From contig JAJZQN010000030.1 in the NCBI GenBank assembly GCA_021847605.1, positions 1-53,340 on the forward strand: DNA of 53,340 nt, given 5' to 3'. The translations under genes were made by a program, and so were the position numbers. Position 1 is the stretch's first letter. Every line of letters begins with the position of its first letter. This document shows, one piece after another, positions 44,210 to 52,933 of this stretch. The notes beneath the pieces are model-generated. The model saw only the letters and a program-made list of their open reading frames with translations. It ran no database searches and was not told the origin of the DNA. The DNA comes from Pseudomonadota bacterium. GTDB taxonomy: Bacteria > Pseudomonadota > Alphaproteobacteria > Sphingomonadales > Sphingomonadaceae.

Positions 44210-44471
44210 GCAAATTCCTGACACAAAGGGGATGCGCAGCCCCATTTCCGGGACGCGCGCACAGATATGCGCCGCGATTTAGGGAGCGCTCACCCTTTAG
44301 TCAATCAAACTGCGCCCCAAACGGGACTGTCGTACTGCGGTCATGAAAGCGCGGCAGGCGGCTTTCGTCCGGCCGTGGCGTCATGACGGCGGAGAGAGGC
44401 CGGCTGCGCTATGCCCTCTCACCAATATACGCCACAAGGAACAACGAGAGAGCGAGGGTCGCCACCAATCC

Positions 44472-46025
44472 ATGTATCGTCAATTCGCCCTGACACCGGC
44501 GCCCGGCCGCACCATACCCGTCGCATGGCCGTTGATTCTGGGCGCCCTGTCCTGCTGGTTCGCATTGGCAGCGATCGCCACGCCGTTCGATCATGACGAA
44601 AGCCAATATGTGGCAGGCGCCTATTTCAGCGGCCACATGCTGATTTTTCGCGACTTTCTCTATCTTCAGCCACCGCTGCATAGCTGGGTCTATGCGCCGC
44701 TGGCGCTCTTGTTCCCTGCGGACATGGTGCTGGCGATGCGGCTGGCGACGGCAGCGAGCGCTGTCGCGACATTGATGGTCCTGTGGCAGGCACAGCGGGC
44801 GGCAGGCATTGCGCGGGACAGTGCATGGATCGCTACGCTTCTGGTCGGGGCTACGGCGGCGTTCCAGTTTACCGGCAGCGTGGTACGCAACGACATGCTG
44901 CCGACATTGCTGGCGTCACTGGGCATGCTGGCCAGCCTCATGGCGATGCGGCATTGCCGGGCAGGATATTGGGCGATGGCGGGTGCGCTGTTCGGCCTGT
45001 CGATCACGACTAAGCTCAATTTCGCGCCATTGGGCCTGACGACCGGATTGTTCGTCCTGATGAACGGCGGGCGGTGCGGGTTCCGGGCGGCCTGCTGGCT
45101 GGCACTTGGCGCATTGGCGGGCATGGCGCCGATGCTGGCCAGTTGGATGATGGCGCCCGATGCCTTTCTCTATGGGGTGCTGACCTATGGCGCGACGGCG
45201 CCCCACGCATGGTATGCAGCCAATGGCGCATTCGGCGAACTGGATGGCGTCGAGAAGCTGACCGACCTGCTCAAATATCTGTGGAAGGGACCGGCGCTGG
45301 CTGCCCTGATCCTGCTGGGCGCGAACTGGATTGCCACGCGGGGACGGATACGCTCGCCGGGACGGCGGCTGGCGATATGGATGACGGGCGGCGCCCTGAT
45401 CGGCGCGGCGCTGCCCACACCTTCGCAGGTTCAGTATATCATGCCGCTGTTGCCGCCCATGGCGCTGGCGCTCGGTTATCTGCTGGATGATGCACGACAA
45501 TGGAACGGGCCAAAGCGGCAGGCATTGCTGGGCCTGCTGGCACTGGCGACGATACCGGGAATGTTGCCGACGATGCGCGATGTCGTGGCGATGGCACAGG
45601 ACGGATCTCCTGTTCTGAAAAGCCAGAAAGCCGCTGCATGGGCCGGCTCGATCGTTCGGGCAGCAGGTCAGGACAATGAAGTCGCGACCCTCTCCCCCCA
45701 CATGATCCTGGGAAGCGGGTTGGAACTGGACCCCCGCTTCGCGACCGGACCTTTCGCCTATCGCACCGGGTGGACGATGGGCGAACATATGGCGCGAGAA
45801 GTGCATACCATGATCCCTGCGACGCTGAAGGATATGGATCGCGACCCGCCCGATGCCATCCTGACCGGCTATGAAGCGGGTACACGAAAATTGCCGATGA
45901 AGCCTGACAACGGGATGATCAGCTATGCCCGCGATCGGGGCTATCGCATGCTCACAATGCCGGATGGCATAGGGCGGCTCTATCTCAAACCAAAACAGTG
46001 GAAAGGCTGGCTACCGCGTCATTGA
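44472..46025 (+). CDS. GT39/ArnT-like membrane glycosyltransferase
   Basis: The 517-residue protein has about ten membrane spans. The first periplasmic loop carries the acidic motif FDHDESQYVAGAYFSG expected for the GT-C fold (dolichyl-P-mannose-type or ArnT-like). Next come LYLQPPLHSWVYAPLALLFP, the typical PPL loop, and a soluble C-terminal region without repeats. It likely transfers a sugar from a lipid carrier to an envelope acceptor; which one cannot be told. ATG 44472 was chosen because upstream codons are basic non-membrane sequence in the secA intergenic region. Confidence 0.75.
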   Translation: MYRQFALTPAPGRTIPVAWPLILGALSCWFALAAIATPFDHDESQYVAGAYFSGHMLIFRDFLYLQPPLHSWVYAPLALLFPADMVLAMRLATAASAVATLMVLWQAQRAAGIARDSAWIATLLVGATAAFQFTGSVVRNDMLPTLLASLGMLASLMAMRHCRAGYWAMAGALFGLSITTKLNFAPLGLTTGLFVLMNGGRCGFRAACWLALGALAGMAPMLASWMMAPDAFLYGVLTYGATAPHAWYAANGAFGELDGVEKLTDLLKYLWKGPALAALILLGANWIATRGRIRSPGRRLAIWMTGGALIGAALPTPSQVQYIMPLLPPMALALGYLLDDARQWNGPKRQALLGLLALATIPGMLPTMRDVVAMAQDGSPVLKSQKAAAWAGSIVRAAGQDNEVATLSPHMILGSGLELDPRFATGPFAYRTGWTMGEHMAREVHTMIPATLKDMDRDPPDAILTGYEAGTRKLPMKPDNGMISYARDRGYRMLTMPDGIGRLYLKPKQWKGWLPRH

Positions 46026-46057
46026 CCGGCAGGCCATTTTGCCGCATTTCCCGCGCC

Positions 46058-47284
46058 ATGAGCAACATATCCCCCCTCGCCCCCGCCGCCTTTCCGTCGA
46101 TGCCCGCCATCGAGGGCGTGACGCTGCGAACCGCGCGGGCGGGTTATAAGGCCTGGGAACGGTGCGACCTCACCTATGTCGAACTGGATGCCGGGACGGC
46201 CGTTGCCGGGGTCACGACACAGAGCAAATGCCCCTCCCCTGAAGTCGAATGGTGCCGGGACGCCATCCCACTGGGTTCGGCGCGGGCGCTGGTCGTCAAT
46301 GCCGGCAATGCCAACGCCTTTACCGGCCATCGCGGCCGGGCAGCGGTGGAAGCGATCGCGGCGAAGGTAGCCAATCGCCTGTCCTGCCTGCCGTCCGATG
46401 TCTTTGTGTCATCGACCGGCGTGATCGGCGTGCCGCTGCCTGTAGACAAGGCCGAAGCGGGGCTGGATGCAGCATTCGACGCAGCACCCTGTGGCTGGGA
46501 AGAGGCCGCCAACACCATCGGCACGACGGACACCTATGCCAAGGGCGCCCATGCCTCTGCGATGATCGGCGGCACGCGGGTCGAACTGGTCGGCATCATC
46601 AAGGGTTCGGGCATGATCGCGCCCGATATGGCGACGATGCTTGGGTATATCTTCACCGATGCGGCCATCGCTCCCGCCCTGTTGCAACAGATGTTGTCGG
46701 CGGCCAACAAGCGGACATTCTCCTGCATCACGGTCGATAGCGATACATCGACCAGCGACACCGTATTGGCCTTTGCGACCGGCAAGGCGGGTAATGCGCC
46801 GATTACGTCCATGGACGATGCAGGCGCCGACGCATTTCACGCCGCCCTGTCCGACCTTTGCCTGCAACTCGCCCATCTGGTGGTACGCGACGGCGAAGGC
46901 GCGACCAAGTTCGTCGAAATCAGTGTCGAGGGCGCGGAAAGCGACGAAAGCGCCCATCGCATCGGCCTGTCCATCGCCAATTCCCCGCTGGTGAAAACCG
47001 CCATCGCCGGCGAGGACGCCAATTGGGGTCGTGTCGTCGCCGCCATCGGCAAGGCCGGCGAACCGGCCGACCGCGACACGCTGTCCATCCGCTTTGGCGG
47101 AACGCAGGTCGCGACCGGCGGGCTTGCCGTTGAAGGCTATGATGAGGCGCCCGTCGCCGCGCATCTGAAGGGGCAGGACATCGTCATCGGCGTCGATCTG
47201 GGCCTGGGCGACGGACGCGCGACGATCTGGACCTGCGATCTGACGCATGGCTATATCTCGATCAACGCGGATTATCGCAGCTAA
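46058..47284 (+). CDS. argJ: Bifunctional ornithine acetyltransferase / N-acetylglutamate synthase
   Basis: The 408-residue ArgJ performs the acetyl cycle of arginine synthesis. Seen are VVNAGNANAFTG, VSSTGVIGVPLP, the autoproteolysis site IIKGSGMIAPDMATMLGYIF with the Thr nucleophile in ATMLG, and the C-terminal CDLTHGYISINADYRS, which ends as in the family. The length is normal. It is preceded by the GT39-like gene and followed after 12 bases by the inositol-monophosphatase-family gene. Confidence 0.95.
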   Translation: MSNISPLAPAAFPSMPAIEGVTLRTARAGYKAWERCDLTYVELDAGTAVAGVTTQSKCPSPEVEWCRDAIPLGSARALVVNAGNANAFTGHRGRAAVEAIAAKVANRLSCLPSDVFVSSTGVIGVPLPVDKAEAGLDAAFDAAPCGWEEAANTIGTTDTYAKGAHASAMIGGTRVELVGIIKGSGMIAPDMATMLGYIFTDAAIAPALLQQMLSAANKRTFSCITVDSDTSTSDTVLAFATGKAGNAPITSMDDAGADAFHAALSDLCLQLAHLVVRDGEGATKFVEISVEGAESDESAHRIGLSIANSPLVKTAIAGEDANWGRVVAAIGKAGEPADRDTLSIRFGGTQVATGGLAVEGYDEAPVAAHLKGQDIVIGVDLGLGDGRATIWTCDLTHGYISINADYRS

Positions 47285-47296
47285 GGGTCGTCATCC

Positions 47297-48097
47297 ATGG
47301 TGCTGGAACTGCATGAGCCGGTCGTCGCCCTGATGCGACAGGTGGGGCGCGACATCGTGATGCCGCGCTTCCGCAATCTGGCCGGGCATGAAGTCAGCAC
47401 CAAATCCGCGCCCGACGATCTTGTCACCATCGCCGACAAGGAAAGCGAAGTCCGCCTGTCCGAAGGGCTGGCCGCCATCCTGCCCGAAGCGGGCATCATC
47501 GGCGAGGAAGCCTGTGCGGCCGACCCCAGCATATTGGACCGGGCGGGCGATGGATTGAACTGGATCATCGATCCGATCGACGGCACCGGCAATTTCGCGG
47601 CGGGCAATGCGCCCTTCGGCATCATGATAGCGCTCGCAGATGCAGGCACGACACTGGCAGGCTGGATACTCGATCCCCTGAGCGGACGGCTATGCCACGC
47701 GATGCTGGGCGGCGGCAGCCACATCGATGGCGAGCAGGTGACGGCTCGTGAAAGCGGCGCGGACCTGCCTGTCGCGGCGCTGGCTGTCTATTTCATGAGC
47801 GAGGAAGAACGCGCAGACATTAAGCGCCGGTCGGAGGGGCGATTCGCGCTGGTCGACATTCCACGCTGCGCCGCCGAACAATATCCGCGTCTGGTGCTGG
47901 GCACCAACGATCTGTCGGTCTTTGCCCGTACATTACCATGGGATCACGCCGCCGGCACGCTGTTCGTCAATGAGGCAGGCGGCCTGTGCCAGCGAATCGA
48001 TGGCTCCTCCTATCGAGTCGGGGATTTGCGGCGCGGCCTGATCGGCGCATCATCACCCCGAATGTGGGATATAGCAGCAGCGGCACTCTATAGCTGA
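47297..48097 (+). CDS. Inositol monophosphatase family phosphatase
   Basis: The 266-residue protein has the lithium-sensitive phosphatase motifs: IIGEEA (metal Glu), WIIDPIDGTGNFAAG (metal Asp residues) and LPWDHAAGTLFVNEAGG. Members dephosphorylate inositol phosphate, 3'-phosphoadenosine phosphate or histidinol phosphate; beside argJ a HisN-like role is possible but unproven. It starts 12 bases after argJ and may share its transcript. Confidence 0.85.
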   Translation: MVLELHEPVVALMRQVGRDIVMPRFRNLAGHEVSTKSAPDDLVTIADKESEVRLSEGLAAILPEAGIIGEEACAADPSILDRAGDGLNWIIDPIDGTGNFAAGNAPFGIMIALADAGTTLAGWILDPLSGRLCHAMLGGGSHIDGEQVTARESGADLPVAALAVYFMSEEERADIKRRSEGRFALVDIPRCAAEQYPRLVLGTNDLSVFARTLPWDHAAGTLFVNEAGGLCQRIDGSSYRVGDLRRGLIGASSPRMWDIAAAALYS

Positions 48098-48201
48098 TAC
48101 GCTGTCGCGCGACAAAGAAGCGCCGCGACCTCCATATAGTCCCGAATATTATCAAAGAATTGTGCCGCACCTCCGCGGACTCTCCGATGCATTGGCGGCC
48201 C

Positions 48202-48230
48202 AAAAAAAAGGCCGATCCAAAGGACCGGCC
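48202..48230 (-). terminator. Rho-independent terminator with T8 tract, minus strand
   Basis: On the minus strand GGCCGGTCC, TTT and GGATCGGCC form a 9-bp stem (one G-U pair) followed directly by eight T. It lies 120 bases past the ettA stop and beyond a first terminator-like hairpin, so it may end a read-through transcript or a separate small RNA. The same stem could also terminate the plus-strand phosphatase transcript. Confidence 0.7.
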
Positions 48231-48300
48231 GGAAAGTTTTAGGAGAGGATGCCTGAAAGGCCCGTCCCTTATGCTGTGATAGCGGTATCAAGGCAAATGC

Positions 48301-48345
48301 TAAAAATCTCCACCCGGTTGCAAAAAATGCAACAAGGCGGAGACG
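48301..48345 (-). terminator. Hairpin with T tract just after ettA
   Basis: On the minus strand TCTCCGCC and GGTGGAGA enclose an inner GTTGCA/TGCAAC pair around a T run, followed by TTTTT, within 10 bases of the ettA stop at 48352. The stem has an internal bulge and a mismatch. Confidence 0.55.
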
Positions 48346-48351
48346 TTCAGA

Positions 48352-50037
48352 TCAGCGCGTCAGCTTCTTATAGGCCAAGGCGGTCGGACGATCGGCCGCA
48401 TCGCCCAGACGGCGGCGCTTATCTTCTTCATAAGCCTCGAAATTGCCCTCAAACCATTCAACATGGCTGTTGCCTTCGAAGGCGAGAATATGGGTAGCCA
48501 GACGGTCAAGGAAGAAGCGGTCATGGCTGATGACCACGGCGCAACCGGCGAAGTTTTCGATCGCTTCTTCCAGTGCGCCCAGCGTTTCGACGTCAAGGTC
48601 ATTGGTCGGTTCGTCAAGCAGCAGAACGTTGCCGCCCTTTTTCAGCATCTTGGCGATGTGAACGCGGTTACGCTCACCACCCGACAGCTTGCCGACATTC
48701 TTCTGCTGGTCCTGCCCCTTGAAGTTGAAGGCACCGACATAGGCGCGGGTCGACATGTCGTGCCCGTTGACCTTCACATAATCGAGGCCGTCGGAGACTT
48801 CTTCCCAGACATTCTTCGAATCGTCGAGATGATCGCGGCTCTGATCGACGAAGCCGAGACGGACGGTCGTGCCGATGTCGATTTCACCCGAATCGGGCTT
48901 TTCCTGCCCGGTGATCAGTTTGAACAAAGTGGACTTGCCCGCGCCGTTCGGCCCGATCACGCCCACGATGCCGCCCGGCGGCAGCAGGAAAGACAGGTTT
49001 TCGAACAGCAGCTTGTCGCCGAACGCCTTGGAAATACCCTTGAATTCGATCACCTTGCCGCCCAGACGCTCAGGCACCTGAATGACAATCTGCGCCTTGC
49101 CGGGCGAACGGTTGTTCTGGCTGGCGACCAGTTCCTCGAACTTCTTGATACGCGCCTTGGACTTGGTCTGGCGCCCTTTGACACCCTGACGGATCCATTC
49201 CAGCTCGTCGTTGATCGCCTTCTGGCGGCCGGTCGCTTCGCGATCTTCCTGTTCCAGACGCTTGGCTTTCTTCTCCAGATAGGTGGAGTAGTTGCCTTCA
49301 TAGGGGAAATATTTTCCGCGATCGAGTTCGAGGATCCAGCCGACCACATTGTCGAGGAAATAGCGGTCGTGGGTGATCATCAGCACCGATCCGGCATATT
49401 CCTTCAAGTGATTTTCCAGCCAGGTGACGCTTTCGGCATCCAGATGGTTGGTCGGTTCGTCGAGCAGCAGAATGTCAGGCTTCTGGATCAGCAGCCGGGT
49501 CAGCGCGATACGGCGCTTTTCACCACCCGACAGGCTTTCCACGCTCCAGTCGGACGGCGGGCAGCGCAGCGCTTCCATCGCGATTTCAAGCTGATTGTCG
49601 AGCGTCCAGCCATCGACCGCATCGATCTGCTCCTGCAACGTGCCCATTTCCTCCATCAGGGCGTCGAAATCGACGTCCTCCGGCGGGTCGGCCATGATCA
49701 TGCTGATCTCATTGAAGCGGTCCATCTTGTCGGCGATGTCGCGCGCGCCGTCCTTCACATTTTCCAGCACGCTCTTGTTGGGATCAAGCTGCGGCTCCTG
49801 CGGCAGATAGCCGACGGTAACATTTTCACCTGGCCAGGCTTCACCCGAAAAATCGGTATCGATGCCGGCCATAATCTTGATCAGGGTCGATTTACCGGCG
49901 CCGTTCGGGCCGACAATACCGATCTTGGACCCGCGATAAAATTGCAGGTTGATGTTGTTCAGCACCGGCTTCGCCGCGCCGGGGAAAGTCTTGGTCATGC
50001 TCTTCATGACATAGGCATATTGCGAGGAAGCGGACAT
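48352..50037 (-). CDS. ettA: Energy-dependent translational throttle protein EttA (ABC-F)
   Basis: The 561-residue cytosolic ABC-F ATPase has two nucleotide-binding domains, each with GPNGAGKST, and signatures LSGGEKRRIALTRLL and LSGGERNRVHIAKML with LLLDEPTNHLD and LLLDEPTNDLD. Between them lie the arm and the charged P-site tRNA-interaction linker (LEKKAKRLEQEDREATGRQK). Length and order match EttA of E. coli (555), which gates the first peptide bond on the ribosome according to the ATP/ADP ratio. It is followed by two terminator-like hairpins. Confidence 0.94.
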   Translation of the reverse strand: MSASSQYAYVMKSMTKTFPGAAKPVLNNINLQFYRGSKIGIVGPNGAGKSTLIKIMAGIDTDFSGEAWPGENVTVGYLPQEPQLDPNKSVLENVKDGARDIADKMDRFNEISMIMADPPEDVDFDALMEEMGTLQEQIDAVDGWTLDNQLEIAMEALRCPPSDWSVESLSGGEKRRIALTRLLIQKPDILLLDEPTNHLDAESVTWLENHLKEYAGSVLMITHDRYFLDNVVGWILELDRGKYFPYEGNYSTYLEKKAKRLEQEDREATGRQKAINDELEWIRQGVKGRQTKSKARIKKFEELVASQNNRSPGKAQIVIQVPERLGGKVIEFKGISKAFGDKLLFENLSFLLPPGGIVGVIGPNGAGKSTLFKLITGQEKPDSGEIDIGTTVRLGFVDQSRDHLDDSKNVWEEVSDGLDYVKVNGHDMSTRAYVGAFNFKGQDQQKNVGKLSGGERNRVHIAKMLKKGGNVLLLDEPTNDLDVETLGALEEAIENFAGCAVVISHDRFFLDRLATHILAFEGNSHVEWFEGNFEAYEEDKRRRLGDAADRPTALAYKKLTR

Positions 50038-50151
50038 GGGTTCGCGCAGCTCCGAAAAAGGCAGAATGAAAAGTCGATGTGAAAATCCCGGCCGGGTTAG
50101 CGGAGGCGGAAGCCATTGGCAAATGGGGGATCGCCCGGTAAGCCGTCAGCC

Positions 50152-51525
50152 ATGCAGAAAATCCGATCGGGCACGCTGGCCGCCCTCCTCCTTGGCAGCA
50201 TCCTCACTCCCGCCGCCGGCATCGCGGCGCCCGCCGACAGCAGTGCGATCGCCACGGCAGCGTTGAAGGATGACGTCGCCTATGATTTCACCGAAGGTCT
50301 GACCACTGAAGTAGGCCCACGTCCGGCCGGCACGCCACAGGAGGCACGCGCCCGCGACTGGGCCGTTGCGAAGCTGAAGGCCCTGGGCTTCTCCAATGTC
50401 CGTGCCGAACCCTACACCATGCCGGTATGGGTGCGCGGCAAGGATGAAGCACGCATCATCGCGCCATTCCCCCAGAATCTGACATTGGCCGCGCTGGGCA
50501 ATAGCGGCTCCACCCCCGAGGCCGGGATCGACGGCGAAGTCGCCTATTTCCCGACTATCGCCGATCTGGAAGCAGCCCCTGACTCCAGCGTGAAAGGCAA
50601 GATCGTCTTCGTCAGCCATGGCATGACCGCGACGCAGGATGGCTCTTCTTATGGCTACTATGGTGCAGCACGCCGTCAGGGGCCGAGCATTGCATCGAAG
50701 AAGGGCGCCATCGCCATTATAATAAGGTCCATCGGCACAGACCATCATCGTGTGCCGCATACCGGGGTGCAGATGTGGGCCGATGGCGTAAAGCCGATCC
50801 CCGCCGCCGCGCTGACTGTACCCGACGCCGAACAGCTTGCCCGCGTGGTTTCGCGTGGCAAGCCGGTGACGATGCATCTGACGCTGACGTCAAAGATGCT
50901 GAAGGATCAACCGTCCGGAAACGTCATTGGCGAAATCCCCGGCAGCGATCCCAAGGCGGGCATCGTGGTTGCGGCCTGTCATCTTGACAGTTGGGACCAG
51001 GGAACCGGCGCGATCGACGACGCGACTGGCTGCGCGATCGCTGCCTCATCAGCCTTGCAGGTCGCGAAGGCAGGCCAGCCCCGGCGCACCATCCGCGTAC
51101 TGATGGCCGGCGCCGAGGAAGTCGGCGGTGACGGCGCGCGTGCTTATTACAAAGCGCATGGCAAAGAACCACACGCCCTCGCTATCGAATCCGATTTCGG
51201 TGCGGACCGCATCTGGCGAGTCGACTTCAAACTGCCGCAGGGACATGAGGCACTTGCCGATCGCGTGAAGCAGGCGCTCGCGCCGCTGGGGGTCGGCGCC
51301 GGTCGTCAGGAAGCCGGTGGCGGCGCCGACATTGCACCTTTGGTAAAGGCCGGGGTGCCAGTCATCGACCTGCAACAGGATGGCACCCGCTATTTCGACC
51401 TGCACCACACGCCCGACGACACGCTGGACAAGGTAGACCCCGGCCAGTTGAGTCAGAATGTCGCCGCGTGGGCCGTGACTCTGAACCTGGTCGCCAACGC
51501 GCCAGAAACATTGAATGTCAACTGA
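50152..51525 (+). CDS. Exported M28 family metallopeptidase
   Basis: The 457-residue protein has a signal peptide (MQKIRSGTLAALLLGSILTP, cleavage near IAAPA), a PA domain inserted around 120-260, and the di-zinc peptidase core: AACHLDSWDQGTGAIDDATG (H-x-D and bridging D), GAEEVGGDGA (catalytic and metal Glu), a metal Asp in ESDFGAD and the last metal His in LHHTPDDTLDKV. Aminopeptidases and carboxypeptidases of this family act in the periplasm. ATG 50152 gives the clean signal peptide; the in-frame ATG 12 codons earlier does not. Confidence 0.87.
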   Translation: MQKIRSGTLAALLLGSILTPAAGIAAPADSSAIATAALKDDVAYDFTEGLTTEVGPRPAGTPQEARARDWAVAKLKALGFSNVRAEPYTMPVWVRGKDEARIIAPFPQNLTLAALGNSGSTPEAGIDGEVAYFPTIADLEAAPDSSVKGKIVFVSHGMTATQDGSSYGYYGAARRQGPSIASKKGAIAIIIRSIGTDHHRVPHTGVQMWADGVKPIPAAALTVPDAEQLARVVSRGKPVTMHLTLTSKMLKDQPSGNVIGEIPGSDPKAGIVVAACHLDSWDQGTGAIDDATGCAIAASSALQVAKAGQPRRTIRVLMAGAEEVGGDGARAYYKAHGKEPHALAIESDFGADRIWRVDFKLPQGHEALADRVKQALAPLGVGAGRQEAGGGADIAPLVKAGVPVIDLQQDGTRYFDLHHTPDDTLDKVDPGQLSQNVAAWAVTLNLVANAPETLNVN

Positions 51526-51682
51526 ACTTTTTTGGTAGACAACGCCCTATCGTACCGTTCTGTCGCTTCATCGGCGCAGAAAATCATTGATTTGTGCAGC
51601 GCACAGGTTAATGCGGGTCGCTCGCGTAGGGTCACATCTGTAACGTGCCAGACGCGGCATAATGCTATGGGAGCCGTACAAC

Positions 51683-51886
51683 ATGAAGAAGATCGCTGTA
51701 GTTTTCGCTTCGGCCAGCCTGATGGCCCTCGCCGCTTGCGGTGAGAAGCCGGCCAACGAAACCGCGAACGCTTCGAACGCCGTCGTTGAAAACGTTGTCG
51801 ACAACGCTGTGAACGCTGCTGAAAATGCTTCGAACGCCGCTGACAACGCCGCTAACGCTGCGAACAACGCCGCGAACGCGATGTAA
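51683..51886 (+). CDS. Small Asn/Ala-rich lipoprotein
   Basis: The 67-residue product has a lipoprotein signal (MKKIAVVFASASLMALAAC, Cys 19). Then come about 45 residues of low complexity made almost only of Asn, Ala, Glu, Asp and Val in a repeating NA/NAA pattern, likely one long amphipathic helix. It is an abundant-type envelope peptide: an intergenic region of about 150 bases precedes it and a strong terminator follows. Similar entericidin-like or Lpp-like small lipoproteins exist, but I cannot name a family. Confidence 0.7.
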   Translation: MKKIAVVFASASLMALAACGEKPANETANASNAVVENVVDNAVNAAENASNAADNAANAANNAANAM

Positions 51887-51909
51887 TCTTCGCATCTGCG
51901 AGATTTCCG

Positions 51910-51940
51910 AAGGGCGGGCCTTAACGGGTCCGCCCTTTTT
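51910..51940 (+). terminator. Rho-independent terminator of the small lipoprotein gene
   Basis: AAGGGCGGGCC (51910-51920), a six-base loop and GGTCCGCCCTT (51927-51937) with one G-U pair, followed by T, form an 11-bp stem 24 bases after the stop. This is the clearest terminator in the window. Confidence 0.85.
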
Positions 51941-52050
51941 GGTTTTGGGGTTCTTTCAATCGCCCTGGCATGCTTCCGTTTCACACGCAGGAACAGGAAT
52001 AGCGCTCCATACGTTTCTTCCCTGACACCGACAGGAAACAGGAGAGTGAC

Positions 52051-52128
52051 ATGGGCAAAGGCATATTATTATGGCTGCTGGGCGTTCCCATCCCCATTAT
52101 CATCCTGCTGTGGCTATTCTTTCACTGA
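52051..52128 (+). CDS. 25-residue single-span membrane peptide
   Basis: After a good ribosome binding site (ACAGGAGAGTGAC), ATG 52051 opens a 25-codon frame. It encodes MGKGILLWLLGVPIP followed by a run of Ile and Leu and ending WLFFH; apart from the first Lys it is one membrane helix with a Pro kink. Very similar tiny peptides are, from memory, widespread in alphaproteobacteria. Function unknown. It is the last core gene before the broken tRNA-Pro. Confidence 0.7.
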   Translation: MGKGILLWLLGVPIPIIILLWLFFH

Positions 52129-52176
52129 TCGGTGATTGACGAGACGCGCGCTTCCCCGCTAAGGGCGACCCCGGAT

Positions 52177-52218
52177 CGGGGAGTAGCGCAGTCTGGTAGC
52201 GCGCCTGCTTTGGGAGCA
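52177..52218 (+). pseudogene. 5' half of a tRNA-Pro (UGG) gene, interrupted at the anticodon stem
   Basis: CGGGGAG (acceptor 5' strand), the D arm GCGCAGTCTGGTAGCGC and the anticodon loop TTTGGGA with TGG at 52211-52213 match tRNA-Pro. The expected GCAGG of the anticodon stem becomes GCATA, and no T arm or 3' acceptor strand follows within 200 bases. The break is where many integrases recombine in tRNA genes, so this is probably an element/chromosome junction. An intact copy is expected elsewhere or across the element. Confidence 0.75.
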
Positions 52219-52222
52219 TAAA

Positions 52223-52298
52223 AATCCATCAGCTTCAGTGACTTAAACGGTAGAATTAAGCCGTTTTTCAAGTCCCGCTGAAGGATTGCTGAAGGATT
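52223..52298. repeat. Attachment-site-like repeats beside the tRNA-Pro fragment
   Basis: GCTGAAGGATT is tandemly repeated at 52277-52287 and 52288-52298. An inverted copy with one mismatch (AATCCATCAGC) lies at 52223-52233. Between them, GACTTAAACGG and CCGTTTTTCAAGTC form an imperfect hairpin (52240-52274). Arm-type integrase sites arranged around a core look like this, so the block may be part of an attL/attP site. Confidence 0.45.
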
Positions 52299-52442
52299 TT
52301 GTCCTGCTTGGCCGCCGCTGCGTTCATACGCGCGATTCGAGTGACTATTCACGCCCGATTTTTTCCTCCCAAACAATCTATGTATCGGGGTAAATTACGC
52401 CAACATCTCGATCCTCTTCCCCTAACATTGCAGATACGAGAA

Positions 52443-52521
52443 GACCCCGCCAACATCCGGGGGGATGCGACGGGGTCCGGGTATCGAACGCTCAATGCTG
52501 GGGGCAGGTTGCGCGCCCGAT
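52443..52521 (+). ncRNA. Two-hairpin structured motif, copy A
   Basis: Hairpin 1 is GACCCCG/CGGGGTC (52443-52449, 52471-52477) with inner CATCC/GGATG. Hairpin 2 (52483-52490 with 52514-52521, six of eight pairs) has in its loop GGGGGCAGGTTG. The same loop and flanking CGCG/CCGAT occur in copy B, about 490 bp downstream. The conserved loop with changed stems suggests a structured RNA; no family is recognised. After it come GGTTCCATCC and AAGGAAG but no start codon. Confidence 0.4.
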
Positions 52522-52582
52522 AAAGACTGAATGGTTTGGAGAGCAAGCGGTTCCATCCGCACCTAAGGAAGCAGTAACCTAG

Positions 52583-52667
52583 ATCAAGCATCGCTTGATA
52601 GGGATTATGGGATGGTCGTGTTATAGTCATTGCATTGGCGTGGTTGATCGCAAGCATGACGCCAATG
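52583..52667. repeat. Two inverted repeats upstream of the 63-residue gene
   Basis: ATCAAGC (52583-52589) pairs with GCTTGAT (52593-52599), and CATTGGCGT (52633-52641) with ACGCCAATG (52659-52667). Both are perfect. The first has a 3-base spacer and looks like an operator; the second is a 9-bp stem 40 bases before the next start codon. Confidence 0.5.
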
Positions 52668-52709
52668 ACAGGACTTAACTGGTCTGCCGCTTGAAATGTG
52701 GAGGCCGTC

Positions 52710-52901
52710 ATGTCCGCTGCCGATCCTATTATTTTTGCTTCGCAAACCGCAGCGATGTCGGATGTCGAACTGTATGTCGCATTCCAGTTGCTGGATGTTG
52801 ATACGACGCAAGACTATCAGCAGGCGGTGTTGGACGAGGCGCAACAGCGCAATCTCATCACAGCCAGCGAAGCCGCTGCCGTGATCCGCGCTAGAGGCTA
52901 A
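52710..52901 (+). CDS. 63-residue acidic protein, paralogue of the 53077 product
   Basis: ATG 52710 follows a GGAGG site by 5 bases. The product is acidic and helical (MSDVELYVAFQLLDVD..., DYQQAVLDEAQQRNLITASEA). Its middle part aligns with the protein at 53077 with identical spacing from the Tyr: L...Y-x3-V-x2-E-x3-R-x-L. No database family is recognised. Both small genes lie between the tRNA-Pro break and the IS and belong to accessory DNA. Confidence 0.6.
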   Translation: MSAADPIIFASQTAAMSDVELYVAFQLLDVDTTQDYQQAVLDEAQQRNLITASEAAAVIRARG

Positions 52902-52933
52902 CAAGCACGCAGAGCGTCGATTATACGATAAGA

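Noticed and set aside
42545..44221. 558-codon plus-strand frame opposite secA, and 539 codons at 48463-50082 opposite ettA
   Set aside because: Both are complementary-strand shadows; secA and ettA are unambiguous.
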